DNA from: Gemmatimonas aurantiaca T-27
GTDB taxonomy: Bacteria > Gemmatimonadota > Gemmatimonadetes > Gemmatimonadales > Gemmatimonadaceae
Assembly (NCBI RefSeq): GCF_000010305.1
Contig: NC_012489.1
Location: forward strand, 3,851,646-3,915,645
Direction of reading: 5' to 3'
Length of the DNA: 64,000 bases
This document shows positions 35,912-44,748 of the stretch, piece after piece; within the stretch, counting starts at the first letter, position 1; each line of letters opens with the position of its first letter. The translations under genes were made by a program, and so were the position numbers. The notes under the pieces were generated by a model. It was not told where the DNA came from. It searched no databases and saw nothing but the letters and a program-made list of their open reading frames with translations.

Positions 35912-37431
35912 CGACCATCACCCAAGCCGACTTCATCCAGTCGATCGCGGACGCGCTCCAGCACATCTCCTATTTCCACCCGCTGGACTACATCCACGCA
36001 CTCGGCGACGCCTACGAAAAGGAACAGTCGCCGGCGGCGAAAGATGCGATCGCACAGATCCTCACGAACTCGCGCATGTGCGCCGAGGGCCATCGCCCCA
36101 TCTGCCAGGACACAGGCAGTGTGGTGGTGTTCCTCAAGATCGGCATGAACGTCCGCTGGGACGCGACCATGTCGATCCAGGAAATGGTGGACGAGGGCGT
36201 GCGGCGCGCCTATCAGCTCCCCGACAACATCCTGCGCGCATCCATCGTTGCCGACCCGGCGTTCTCGCGCAAGAACACGCGTGACAACACCCCGTCGGTG
36301 GTGCATGTGGAACTCGTCCCCGGCAACACGGTTGACGTGAAGCTGGGCGCCAAGGGCGGCGGCTCGGAGAACAAGTCGAAGTTCGCGATGCTCAACCCGA
36401 GCGACAACATCGTCGACTGGGTGCTCAAGACGGTCCCGCTCATGGGCGCTGGCTGGTGTCCGCCCGGCATGCTCGGCATCGGCATCGGTGGTTCTGCCGA
36501 GAAGGCGATGCTCATGGCGAAGGAATCGCTCATGGAGCACATCGACATGGCCCAGCTCAAGGAGCGCGGTCCGCAGAACAAGATCGAAGAGATGCGCATC
36601 GAGCTGTGCGACAAGATCAACGCGCTGGGTATCGGTGCGCAGGGACTGGGTGGTCTGTCCACGGTGCTCGATGTGAAGATCTGGGACTATCCCACGCACG
36701 CGGCATCCAAGCCCATCGCGATGATCCCCAACTGCGCGGCGACGCGTCACGCGCACTTCGTGCTCGACGGCAGCGGTGTGGTGTCGTTGCCGGTGCCGAA
36801 GCTCTCCGATTGGCCGGATGTCACGTGGCGCCCCGACAAGAACGCCAAGCGGGTGGACCTCGATACGCTCACGCCGGAAGTGGTGCGCTCCTGGAAGGCA
36901 GGCGACCGCTTGCTGCTCAACGGCAAGATGCTCACCGGCCGCGACGCGGCGCACAAGCGTATCGCGGATCTCTACGCGAGCGGAGAAGGATTGCCTGAGG
37001 GCGTCGACTTCACCAACCGTGTGATCTACTACGTGGGTCCGGTGGATCCGGTGCGTGATGAAGCCGTGGGTCCGGCAGGCCCGACGACGGCCACTCGCAT
37101 GGACAAGTTCACCGAGATGATGCTCGCCAAGACGGGCCTCATCGCGATGATCGGCAAGGCCGAGCGTGGTGCGGCCGGTCTGGAAGCCATCCGCAAGCAC
37201 AAGGCCGCCTACCTCATGGCGGTGGGTGGCGCGGCGTATCTGGTATCGAAGGCCATTCGTTCGTCGCGTGTGGTCGCCTTTGCGGAACTGGGCATGGAGG
37301 CGATCTACGAGTTCGAGGTGGAGGACATGCCGGTGACGGTCGCGGTTGATGCCGGCGGCGACAACGTGCACGAATCCGGTCCGGCCGAATGGCAGGACAA
37401 GATTCGCAAGGGATTGCCGGTCGTATCCTGA
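35908..37431 (+). CDS. fumA: Class I fumarate hydratase (4Fe-4S)
   Basis: A 507-residue iron-sulphur fumarase that interconverts fumarate and malate. It is the single-chain class I form (FumA/FumB type). Candidate cluster Cys are in HRPICQDTG, GWCPPGMLG and IPNCAATRHAHF. Other blocks: GAKGGGSENKSKFAML, LGIGAQGLGGLSTVLDVKIWDYPTHAASKP, and the C-terminal half with YYVGPVDPVRDEAVGPAGPTTATRMD. It is expected in the cytoplasm and is oxygen-sensitive. ATG 35908 overlaps the TetR stop; the longer frame lies within the TetR gene. Confidence 0.95.
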   Translation: MTTITQADFIQSIADALQHISYFHPLDYIHALGDAYEKEQSPAAKDAIAQILTNSRMCAEGHRPICQDTGSVVVFLKIGMNVRWDATMSIQEMVDEGVRRAYQLPDNILRASIVADPAFSRKNTRDNTPSVVHVELVPGNTVDVKLGAKGGGSENKSKFAMLNPSDNIVDWVLKTVPLMGAGWCPPGMLGIGIGGSAEKAMLMAKESLMEHIDMAQLKERGPQNKIEEMRIELCDKINALGIGAQGLGGLSTVLDVKIWDYPTHAASKPIAMIPNCAATRHAHFVLDGSGVVSLPVPKLSDWPDVTWRPDKNAKRVDLDTLTPEVVRSWKAGDRLLLNGKMLTGRDAAHKRIADLYASGEGLPEGVDFTNRVIYYVGPVDPVRDEAVGPAGPTTATRMDKFTEMMLAKTGLIAMIGKAERGAAGLEAIRKHKAAYLMAVGGAAYLVSKAIRSSRVVAFAELGMEAIYEFEVEDMPVTVAVDAGGDNVHESGPAEWQDKIRKGLPVVS

Positions 37432-37459
37432 GGCGGCCCCGATTGCGAGGTCGGAAACA

Positions 37460-37569
37460 GCCTTGCCGCGGATGACACGGAAACGCGCGGAAACTACACG
37501 GGTTCAAACTTTTCTTGTTTTTGATCCGTGTTGTTTCCGTGTGGTTTCCGCGCGTTTCCGCGGCAAGGC
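37460..37569. repeat. Inverted array of 10-11 base GGAAAC repeats
   Basis: A right arm (37523-37569) and a left arm (37460-37502) are inverted copies; the left carries a 9-base insertion. On the minus strand the right arm reads as four tandem units, CCGCGGAAAC, GCGCGGAAAC, CACACGGAAAC, AACACGGATC. The left arm repeats three such units. A T-rich loop of about 25 bases separates the arms. It lies between the fumarase stop and the GxxExxY stop, starting four bases from the latter. It could fold into a strong cruciform or RNA stem. Confidence 0.85.
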
Positions 37570-37572
37570 AGT

Positions 37573-37989
37573 TCAGCGGTCCCCAGATTCGCGCTCGTCC
37601 ATGGCCACCATCCGCTGACGAGCAGACCAGACGAAGCGCCGCATTTCGGGTCGGGGGCCGAAGTTGAGCAACAGACCAACTTCCAACCCAGATGCGCGCA
37701 GGTAGTTCAGCAGTTGTGCCTCATGTGCCGCAACAAGCTGCTTGCATGCCTTGAACTCTACGAGCACCACACCGGCGACGACCAGATCGGCGCGGAATTC
37801 GCCATGGCATTCGCCGCGGTGCGTGACCCGAAGTCGTTTCTCCCGCTCATGCGGGATGCCACGGCTCGTGAGTGTGCTGGCCATGACGCTCGAATAGACG
37901 GATTCGATGAACCCCCAGCCGACTTCATTGTAGATCTGGTAAAACGCACGGATGATCTCGCTGGTGATCTCACTGTGTTTGATTGCCAT
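37573..37989 (-). CDS. GxxExxY protein
   Basis: A 138-residue protein of the GxxExxY family, named for GWGFIESVY near residue 25. Later blocks are RADLVVAGVVLVEFKACKQLVAAHEAQLLNYLRASGLEVGLLLNFG, which carry a D-x(n)-ExK-like pattern and suggest a PD-(D/E)XK nuclease-type fold. Function unknown; many genomes carry several copies. The 110 bases immediately downstream of the stop hold inverted tandem repeats. A small ORF of this kind between unrelated genes looks inserted. Confidence 0.85.
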   Translation of the reverse strand: MAIKHSEITSEIIRAFYQIYNEVGWGFIESVYSSVMASTLTSRGIPHEREKRLRVTHRGECHGEFRADLVVAGVVLVEFKACKQLVAAHEAQLLNYLRASGLEVGLLLNFGPRPEMRRFVWSARQRMVAMDERESGDR

Positions 37990-38097
37990 GGAGCGGCGAG
38001 TGAAGGCGACGGGTTGTGCGGTCGACAGGTCTCACGTTAGGACCCACTGGTTCGCCGTGTGTCATCCGATTCGTGCCGCCTCGGCCTTTTTCACGCA

Positions 38098-39531
38098 CTA
38101 GTGCCGCGCAGTGCCCATCGGCATAGCCAGCAGCATGCGGGTGAGCTGCTCTCGGCGCCCGTCTCCTGCCGGTAGGAGCAAGTCAGGCACCAGCACGTCC
38201 GCGCCGGCCTTTCCGCTCGGCCTCACCAACGCACGAGTTGGCGCAAAGGCGCGCAGCCGTGTGTGCGGCAATTCGCGAAAGTGGATCTGCCCGGTCTGAT
38301 TGGCGAAGCCCCCTGTGGGTTCGCCTGCCAGGAGACCGATACCACAATCACGCAGCGCGGTGGCGAAGACGATGGCCGCTGAGTAGGTCGGCGCTCCGAT
38401 CAGGGCGACGACACGACCATCGAACCGCGCGCCTGGCTCGGCAGGACGCACGATCACGTCGTCGTTCATGCGACGCATCGTGCCATCGCGACCGCGCCAG
38501 CTCAGCAATCCATGATTGTGCGCATTCAGGCGCTCCTCCACCTTCGACACCAGCGCGCATGGACGCGGCGTGAGTCTCGCCAGCAGGTATTCCACCTGAT
38601 CGGTCGAGCCGCCCGGATTGCGGCTCACATCCACGACCAGCACAGCGCTCTCGTGCGCACGCGCTGACGCAATGGCTTCATCCACGGTGCGTTCGAAGGC
38701 CCCTTCGTCTCCCGCGAAGTAGGGAATCTCGAGCCAGGTGACTCCCGGCGTCGTGCTGTCGATGCGCATGACACCAGTGGCACCACCCGATTCGCCGTCG
38801 GCGCTGCGCTTGCGATGAGCCATCAACGAATCCCGAGACACGGCGCGGATGCGTGCGTCACGTTCGATCCCGTCGGCGACGAATCGAACTTGGTATGCAT
38901 CTGGCGTCGATTTCCCCGTCTCCAGATGCCAGTGCCATGACGCCAGGTCTTCCAACACGATGGCCTCGCGGAGCACCGGAGACTCGCCACGCGCGTAGGT
39001 TGACCAATGCCCCAACAGAGAGTCGATCGGTTTTCCTTCAATGGATCGCAGCACCGCACCTCGTGGAACGGTTTGCTCAGCAGAGGCGTCCACCAGCACC
39101 TCGATCGCACCATTGCGACGCGCGAGCTGCAACGGAAACACCCGGCCTCCGGATTCGACATGGCGGTTGTATTCTGGAAATGGCGCCAACACACCCGCAT
39201 GCCCGTCGCGAAACACCGATGTGGCGGACCCGATCAGTCGGTAGAATTCTCGTCGTGTCGTGGGCTGGTCGATGCGTGCGCGCAGATCGGCATGCACACG
39301 GGCGCGCGCAGAATCCGGTGATCGGGCATCGAGTGATGGATGGGTCTGATCGACCCAGCCAAAGAGGGTGTCGAGGTCGGCCTGCAGTTCGGCCACGGAG
39401 AACGTGCGCTCGAGCACTCCAGGATCGGACGGTGGCACGTACGGTTGCAGGTGGTCCTTGCCACAGGCCAGCAATGGTGCCACCAGACACGTCGCCAGCA
39501 GCCGTGTGACGAGAGAAGTACGCAGCCACAT
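38098..39531 (-). CDS. S41-family peptidase lipoprotein
   Basis: A 477-residue exported protein with a lipobox (LLAC, Cys 23). The N-terminal helical domain (FSVAELQADLDTLFGWVDQTHPSLD) is followed by a small PDZ-like part (AVLRSIEGKPIDSLLG) and the S41 core: VTWLEIPYFAGDEGAFERTV, VVDVSRNPGGSTDQVEYLLARL, and the Ser of GAPTYSAAIVFA. Typical S41 lipoproteins of this shape process or sense periplasmic proteins. It begins 3 bases after the stop of the histidine kinase on the same strand, so it may share its transcript. Confidence 0.85.
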   Translation of the reverse strand: MWLRTSLVTRLLATCLVAPLLACGKDHLQPYVPPSDPGVLERTFSVAELQADLDTLFGWVDQTHPSLDARSPDSARARVHADLRARIDQPTTRREFYRLIGSATSVFRDGHAGVLAPFPEYNRHVESGGRVFPLQLARRNGAIEVLVDASAEQTVPRGAVLRSIEGKPIDSLLGHWSTYARGESPVLREAIVLEDLASWHWHLETGKSTPDAYQVRFVADGIERDARIRAVSRDSLMAHRKRSADGESGGATGVMRIDSTTPGVTWLEIPYFAGDEGAFERTVDEAIASARAHESAVLVVDVSRNPGGSTDQVEYLLARLTPRPCALVSKVEERLNAHNHGLLSWRGRDGTMRRMNDDVIVRPAEPGARFDGRVVALIGAPTYSAAIVFATALRDCGIGLLAGEPTGGFANQTGQIHFRELPHTRLRAFAPTRALVRPSGKAGADVLVPDLLLPAGDGRREQLTRMLLAMPMGTARH

Positions 39532-39534
39532 TGT

Positions 39535-40824
39535 TCAACCCAGGTGAAAGAGACGCACGCGTGCCTCGAACCAGTCCGGCCCGCGTGTGATGATCAGCGG
39601 ATGTTCGTGTCGCGCGCACAGTCTGTGCACGAGCGTGAGCCCGAAGTGCACCCCTTCCTGGTCGGCGCGCACCACGTATGGCGTGACCCCTTCGTCAGGC
39701 CATGTTGCGACAACCCCATGGTTTCGCACCACCAACCAGTCCGCATCGCGACGCACCACCACATAGCCCGACATCGTGTGTCGCATGGCGTTCCCCAGCA
39801 GATTGCGGCCGATGATCTGCAGGACCGCCGGCCGCACGGTCACCATACAGTCGTCGGAGATTTCGATGGTGACATCGAGACGCGAGGACTCGTCTCCGCG
39901 GGCCATCGATTCGCGCACCACGATCTGCTCGAGCAACGGCACGATCCGCATGGCATGAGCCTCGCCACCGGCTTCCTCTTCCCGTGCGAGGGCCAGCAGC
40001 GCTGCGGTGGTTTCCTCGAGCTGAAGCGACGCGGTGTGCACACGTTGCACATGAACCACCGCAGAATCGGGCAATGCCGGGTCGCGCATCAACAGATCGC
40101 TGGCGGAGCGCACCACGCTGATCGGCGTACGCAATTCATGACTGGCCCCGCTCACAAACTCACGCTCCCGGGCCAGCAGATCGCGAATGTGCTGCATGCT
40201 GAGATCGAGACGCATGGCCAGGGCACGCACCTCATCATGCTGCCACGGACCGACAAGTGCCGGCACATGCTGCGTCGGTGACCAGTCGGCGACCTGCCGT
40301 GTGAGTTGCCCAAGCGGTTCACTGATCCCACGCGACAGTCGACGTGCCACCAGCAACGACACTCCCAAGGTGAGGATCAATCCTGCGGCGATCATCCACC
40401 ACAACCGCCGCCGCATGGGCCGGAGCGCCAACCGATCACCGACCTCCGCAATCAGCCACGCGCTGTCCGAGCGCGCGCCATGGGTGCCAATCAATTGTCG
40501 GGTGTGATAGTACCGGCCCTCGCGACCGGGAAACTCCCGGCGCTCCGGCTCTTCACGCGCGAGCCGCGCGATGTCACTCGGCCATGCCGCTCCCGTGCCC
40601 ACGATGCGCAGATGCTCTGGCAGGGTGGGCCACTGCCCTGTCTGGTGATACGCCAGAATGGCGGCGTCGGCATCCGCGTGCAGGGAGGCCTCGATCACAT
40701 CATCTTCGACCTGATAGGCGAGCGCCAGCGCCAACAGCGCCGCCAACAACGAGATACCGATTGTGACCGCCGCGAAGGCCTGCAGCAGATGACGTTGCAG
40801 CGGTCGAGTGACTGGAGCGGCCAT
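39535..40824 (-). CDS. Sensor histidine kinase (two-component)
   Basis: A 429-residue kinase. TM1 (about 15-40, AVTIGISLLAALLALALAYQVEDDV), a periplasmic domain to about 140, TM2 (WWMIAAGLILTLGVSLLVA), a HAMP-like linker, then HisKA with SGASHELRTPISVVRSASDLL and N-box IGRNLLGNAMRHTMSG. The ATP lid is degenerate: no DxGxG is obvious, only VATWPDEGVTPYV then GVHFGLTLVHRLCARH. The start codon shares one base with the regulator stop, so the pair is cotranslated. Confidence 0.88.
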   Translation of the reverse strand: MAAPVTRPLQRHLLQAFAAVTIGISLLAALLALALAYQVEDDVIEASLHADADAAILAYHQTGQWPTLPEHLRIVGTGAAWPSDIARLAREEPERREFPGREGRYYHTRQLIGTHGARSDSAWLIAEVGDRLALRPMRRRLWWMIAAGLILTLGVSLLVARRLSRGISEPLGQLTRQVADWSPTQHVPALVGPWQHDEVRALAMRLDLSMQHIRDLLAREREFVSGASHELRTPISVVRSASDLLMRDPALPDSAVVHVQRVHTASLQLEETTAALLALAREEEAGGEAHAMRIVPLLEQIVVRESMARGDESSRLDVTIEISDDCMVTVRPAVLQIIGRNLLGNAMRHTMSGYVVVRRDADWLVVRNHGVVATWPDEGVTPYVVRADQEGVHFGLTLVHRLCARHEHPLIITRGPDWFEARVRLFHLG

Positions 40825-41519
40825 CAGGCGCCCTCGTCCAGCCGGAAACCCACGCCGTGCACCGTGACGAGCATCGGCTTGTCGAAGCCATGATCGAGTG
40901 CACTGCGCAACACATGCAGATGCGATCGCAGCGCATCCGAGAGGGGCGGCCCGTCCGGCCACACCGCATCCAGCAGCTCGGTTCTCGTCACCGTCCGCGG
41001 CCACGCATCGGCCAATGTGAGGAGAATGCGCCAGGGGATGTTGGGGATGGTGAGCGCTGTGCTACCACGCGTGGCGATGCGACGCGACCGATCGATGGTG
41101 AGCGATCCGATGTGCTGAAGGTGCGATACGTCCACTACAGACTGCCCGTGACGCCGCGCCAGCGCCTGACAACGCGCCACCAGTTCCTCGCCAGCGAATG
41201 GCTTCACGAGATAGTCGTCGGCGCCCACCGCGAAGCCACGCAGCTTGTCGGCCAGCGTATCCCGTGCGGTGAGCATCAGCACCGGAATGCGATCCGCATG
41301 ACGTGCCCGCAGCAGTTCACACACGCGGAGGCCATCGGGGCCGGGCAGCGTCAGATCGAGCACCACCACGTCGGGGAACATCCGCTCTAGCTGTTCCAGG
41401 CCGAGACGGCCATTGGATGCGCCTTCCGCGCGATGCCCGTGCGCCTCGAAGGTGGCCACGATACAGGCACGGAGATCGGCGTTGTCCTCGATGACGAGGA
41501 TACGAAGTGATGCGGACAT
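40824..41519 (-). CDS. OmpR-type response regulator
   Basis: A 231-residue regulator. Receiver: ILVIEDNADLRA, phospho-Asp in VVVLDLTLPGPDG, Thr/Lys in LMLTARDT and DDYLVKPFAGEEL. The C-terminal winged helix is about 140-228: TRGSTALTIPNIPWRILLTLADAWPRTVTRTELLDAVWPDG, then VTVHGVGFRLDEGA, which is slightly atypical in lacking the usual YRF motif. It is presumably phosphorylated by the kinase downstream. ATG 41519 is the start; the region to 41692 holds the divergent promoter(s) with the M20 peptidase. Confidence 0.9.
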   Translation of the reverse strand: MSASLRILVIEDNADLRACIVATFEAHGHRAEGASNGRLGLEQLERMFPDVVVLDLTLPGPDGLRVCELLRARHADRIPVLMLTARDTLADKLRGFAVGADDYLVKPFAGEELVARCQALARRHGQSVVDVSHLQHIGSLTIDRSRRIATRGSTALTIPNIPWRILLTLADAWPRTVTRTELLDAVWPDGPPLSDALRSHLHVLRSALDHGFDKPMLVTVHGVGFRLDEGA

Positions 41520-41691
41520 GAACGGAGGGTACGGGACACCCACCTCACCGATGTGAAGCCCATGTGAAGTGGACCGGGGTACGCCTCCGATACGGCTCCA
41601 CCGTGTCCCGGTTTCCGCGGCCATCCGCCTGCGCCGCGCGGTCAGGACGCTAGATTTCTTCTATATCCTGCCACTTCGACCCACCGATTCC

Positions 41692-42987
41692 ATGCGCCTG
41701 CGTCCATTTGTCGCCGCGAGCCTCCTGCTTGCGGCCCCCCTCGCTGCCCAGCAGCCCGCCCAGTATCCCAGCAGTTGGGATGCCAAGATCACCGAACGCG
41801 CCGATATCAAGGCGGCCATGGCGTTGATCGAGAAGAACTTCCCGCAGCAGGTCCAGGAATGGATCACGATGACGGAAATGCCGTCCAAGTCGGGACAGGA
41901 GAAAATCCGCGCGGCGCACGTGCGTGCCGAATTCACGAAGGCAGGCCTCAAGGTCTCCACCGATTCCATCGGCAACGTGATCGGCGTGCGGAAGGGCACT
42001 GGCGGCGGTCCGACCATCGTCATCATGGCCCACATGGACGTGGTGTTCGAGAACAGCACCCCCAAGAAGGTGCGCCGCAGTGGGGATACGCTGTTCGCAC
42101 CGGGCGTGGGTGACAACACCGCGTCGGTGGCCAACATGCTGTCGACGATCCGCGCCATGAATGCCACGAAGTTCACCCACAAGGGTGACATCATCTTCAT
42201 CGGCACGGTGCAGGAAGAAGTGGGCCTCAAGGGCGCCGAGTACTGGCTGGCGCACAACCCCAAGCCCGACCTGCTCATTGCGCCCGACGGCGCGTTTGGC
42301 AGTGTGGCCTACGGTGCGCTCGGCATCTACTGGACCAAGTACGTCTTCACGAGCCCGGGTGGACACACGCTCGCCTCGCGCGGCCGTCCGACACCGGTGC
42401 GCGCGCTGGCCGAAGCCATCGACCGCCTGTACGGACTGCAGTTCTCCGCACTGCCCAATGGCGCGGTCATGAACATCGGCCAGATCAAGGGCGGCGAGAT
42501 CTTCAACTCGATCCCGCAGGAGCTGTACTTCACGATCGATCTGCGCAGCCCCGATCCCATCCTGCTGGACTCGCTGGATCGCACCATCACCCGCGTGACG
42601 CAGGAAGTGGCCGACAAGCACAAGATCGGCCTGCGCGTGGAAGTGGACCAGAAGAACAAGGCTGGCGGCACGGAAGCCCAGTTGGCTGGCGCGCGTGCCC
42701 ATCCGCTCGTGCAGACGGCCGTCGATATCAATCGTTTCCTCGGCATCAGCGCCGGTATGCCGGGCGCGCAGGAAGCGGTGCCCACCGGTGCCACCGACGC
42801 GAACCCGGGCGTTGTGCGCAAGATCCCGAGCATCGCCATCGGCGGTTCACGGGCCAGCGGTGCGCACCAGCTCACCGAGTACGCGCTGGCGTCTACCGCC
42901 CTGCCGTCGACCAAGCTGCTGTATCTGCTCACGGCCACGTTCGCCGATGGCGTGAAGATCGTGACGCCGGGCAACGTGGTGCCCTGA
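41692..42987 (+). CDS. M20-family secreted zinc peptidase
   Basis: A 431-residue protein with a signal peptide (VAASLLLAAPLAAQQ). The dinuclear-zinc site is seen in IMAHMDVVFE (His and Asp), GVGDNTASVANML (bridging Asp), GTVQEEVGLKGAEYW (Glu-Glu) and later residues in TSPGGHTLASRGR. It is of the dipeptidase/aminoacylase type and hydrolyses dipeptides or N-acyl amino acids in the periplasm. Start ATG 41692 is after an AT-rich stretch around 41651-41668, the likely promoter. A strong terminator follows the stop. Confidence 0.9.
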   Translation: MRLRPFVAASLLLAAPLAAQQPAQYPSSWDAKITERADIKAAMALIEKNFPQQVQEWITMTEMPSKSGQEKIRAAHVRAEFTKAGLKVSTDSIGNVIGVRKGTGGGPTIVIMAHMDVVFENSTPKKVRRSGDTLFAPGVGDNTASVANMLSTIRAMNATKFTHKGDIIFIGTVQEEVGLKGAEYWLAHNPKPDLLIAPDGAFGSVAYGALGIYWTKYVFTSPGGHTLASRGRPTPVRALAEAIDRLYGLQFSALPNGAVMNIGQIKGGEIFNSIPQELYFTIDLRSPDPILLDSLDRTITRVTQEVADKHKIGLRVEVDQKNKAGGTEAQLAGARAHPLVQTAVDINRFLGISAGMPGAQEAVPTGATDANPGVVRKIPSIAIGGSRASGAHQLTEYALASTALPSTKLLYLLTATFADGVKIVTPGNVVP

Positions 42988-43038
42988 GGCACTTGCGGGC
43001 GTAACATCGGCGTGCTGTTGCACGCTCCGTACAATCTC

Positions 43039-43074
43039 CATATCGCCGGCGCATTCCGCCGGCGATATGCTTTT
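43039..43074 (+). terminator. Rho-independent terminator of M20 peptidase
   Basis: CATATCGCCGGCG pairs perfectly with CGCCGGCGATATG across the five-base loop CATTC and is followed by CTTTT. A 13-bp stem with U tract 52 bases after the peptidase stop and 43 bases before the next start. Confidence 0.92.
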
Positions 43075-43116
43075 GCGGCTGTTCCCGCCTCCCTTCCCCA
43101 TTGCCGGAGCCGAACA

Positions 43117-43965
43117 ATGACCGCGGTACAGACGCAGGAATGGACCATCGCACGGAGCGACACCCTCTCGCTGCATGCGCGAGCCTGGACCGGCCCCGAG
43201 GCACCGCGGGCCGTGGTGGTGATCAATCACGGGTTCCTGGCCCACAGCGGTCAATACGACGGCACGGCCCGTGAACTGGTGGCGCGCGGCTTCAACGTGT
43301 ACGCCTACGACATGCGTGGACACGGCAAGTCGGGCGGTGACCGTTATTGGGTCGACACCTACGGCGACTGCGTGAACGATCTTGCGGCCTTCGTGGAACA
43401 GGTCCGTGCACGGGAACCCGGGCAGCAACTGTTTCTCTATGGACACAGCGCGGGCGGCGTCATTTCCACGGTGTTTGTCCAGCAACACGCGGAACTGATC
43501 AACGGCTTCATTTGCGCCAGTTTTGCCTTCGAAGTGCCGCCGCCGGAGTTCCTTCTCCAGGCCCTGCGCGTCGTGGGGGATCTGATCCCGCGCGCCCCGC
43601 TGCTCTCACTCAATCCGGCCGATTTTTCGCGTGACCCCGCGGTGGTCGAAGCCATCCGCAACGATCCGCTGGTCATCCACGAGCCGGGACCTGGCCACAC
43701 GCTGGCCGAGCTCATTCGGGCGCACGATCACCTGGGCAAGACCTTTGGTGAGGTGCGCCTGCCGGTGTTCATCATTCACGGCACCGCGGACAAGGCCACG
43801 CGCCCACACGGCTCGCAGCGCTTCTACGATGAAGCGGGCTCTCACGACAAGATGCTGCGCCTGTACGAAGACCACGTACACGACCTGCTCGTGGACTATG
43901 GCAAGGAGCAGGTGCTCAACGACATTGTGGCCTGGATCAACGCACGCATCACCACAGCACACTGA
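43117..43965 (+). CDS. Lysophospholipase / monoacylglycerol lipase-like hydrolase
   Basis: A 282-residue alpha/beta hydrolase of the Hydrolase_4 group. Landmarks: VVVINHGFLAHSGQYDGTARELVARGFNVYAYDMRGHGKSGG, the Ser in YGHSAGGVIS, Asp in FIIHGTADKATRPHGS and His in YEDHVHDLLVDYG. It hydrolyses lipid or ester substrates; cytosolic, no signal peptide. GGAG precedes ATG 43117 by nine bases. Terminators bracket it, so it is transcribed alone. Confidence 0.88.
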   Translation: MTAVQTQEWTIARSDTLSLHARAWTGPEAPRAVVVINHGFLAHSGQYDGTARELVARGFNVYAYDMRGHGKSGGDRYWVDTYGDCVNDLAAFVEQVRAREPGQQLFLYGHSAGGVISTVFVQQHAELINGFICASFAFEVPPPEFLLQALRVVGDLIPRAPLLSLNPADFSRDPAVVEAIRNDPLVIHEPGPGHTLAELIRAHDHLGKTFGEVRLPVFIIHGTADKATRPHGSQRFYDEAGSHDKMLRLYEDHVHDLLVDYGKEQVLNDIVAWINARITTAH

Positions 43966-43986
43966 CGCGTGGACCACGCAGACACG

Positions 43987-44024
43987 ACAACGCCCCCAGT
44001 GCACCGACGCACCGGGGGCGTTGT
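43987..44024. terminator. Bidirectional hairpin between convergent genes
   Basis: ACAACGCCCCC pairs perfectly with GGGGGCGTTGT around a 16-base loop. It lies between the hydrolase stop (43965) and the stop of the PEP-CTERM gene (44039), so it can end both transcripts. No long U tract is present. Confidence 0.75.
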
Positions 44025-44038
44025 ATCACGCGGACCGC

Positions 44039-44701
44039 TTACGTCGTGCGACGACGCTGCACGACGAACGCCAGGCCGGCTGCACCAACCAACATCAGCA
44101 CGAACGACGAGGGCTCCGGAACCACGGTAGCCGCATTGCCGATCACCACATCGTTGGCCGTGGGCCACATGAACGGGCCGTTCGCATTCAACTGCTCTTG
44201 TGCGGCCACGGTGAACGACAGGATCTCTTCGTCGGCCACCACACCGAAGAACGACATCGATCCGTCCACGATGGTCTGGTAGCTGGCGCCCGACTTGCCC
44301 GTGGCCGTGAGCACCAGCCCGGTCAATTGATACGGGGCTCCGTCGACATCGGTGCCGAAGAAGTATCCGCCGATCCCGCGCACGGATGACCCGAACCCAC
44401 TGAAGGTGATCGCGTGGGCGAAGTCATTGGTCGACAGCCAGCGATCGCCGGCATTGTCCGGGATGTAGAATCCGGGCAGGTTCGTGCTGACCGTGTAGTT
44501 GTGCGTGCCAGCCTGACGGGTGAGCGGACCCGCGTAGCTGCCGTAGGCGTCGAGATCATCGAACGAATCGGTGCCAACATTCGATGTCGCCGACAGAAAG
44601 TCAGCGAAGGTGGTGTAGACCGTGAACTGCGCTTCGGCGACGGCCGGAGCGGCCACCAGAGCGGCAGCGGTGAACAGGGTCGTGATCGTAGAAAAACGCA
44701 T
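44039..44701 (-). CDS. PEP-CTERM sorting domain protein
   Basis: A 220-residue exported protein: N-terminal signal peptide (MRFSTITTLFTAAALVAAPAVAEAQ), a beta-rich domain of unknown family, and a C-terminal PEP-CTERM tail VVPEPSSFVLMLVGAAGLAF, followed by VVQRRR. The tail is recognised by exosortase and replaced with a surface anchor, so the mature protein should be outside the outer membrane. The domain starts with FADFLSAT and has a GFYIPDNAGDRWLS segment. ATG 44701 chosen over the in-frame 44764. It follows the lamin-tail lipoprotein gene by 47 bases. Confidence 0.85.
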   Translation of the reverse strand: MRFSTITTLFTAAALVAAPAVAEAQFTVYTTFADFLSATSNVGTDSFDDLDAYGSYAGPLTRQAGTHNYTVSTNLPGFYIPDNAGDRWLSTNDFAHAITFSGFGSSVRGIGGYFFGTDVDGAPYQLTGLVLTATGKSGASYQTIVDGSMSFFGVVADEEILSFTVAAQEQLNANGPFMWPTANDVVIGNAATVVPEPSSFVLMLVGAAGLAFVVQRRRTT

Positions 44702-44748
44702 GGTTGAGTGCTCTGTGAAGTGTGAATCGGGATGCGCGCGAAGGCGCA

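Noticed and set aside
35902-37371. Minus-strand frame of 489 codons opposite fumarase
   Set aside because: Composition is Val/His/Arg-rich without motifs, whereas the plus strand encodes an unmistakable class I fumarase.
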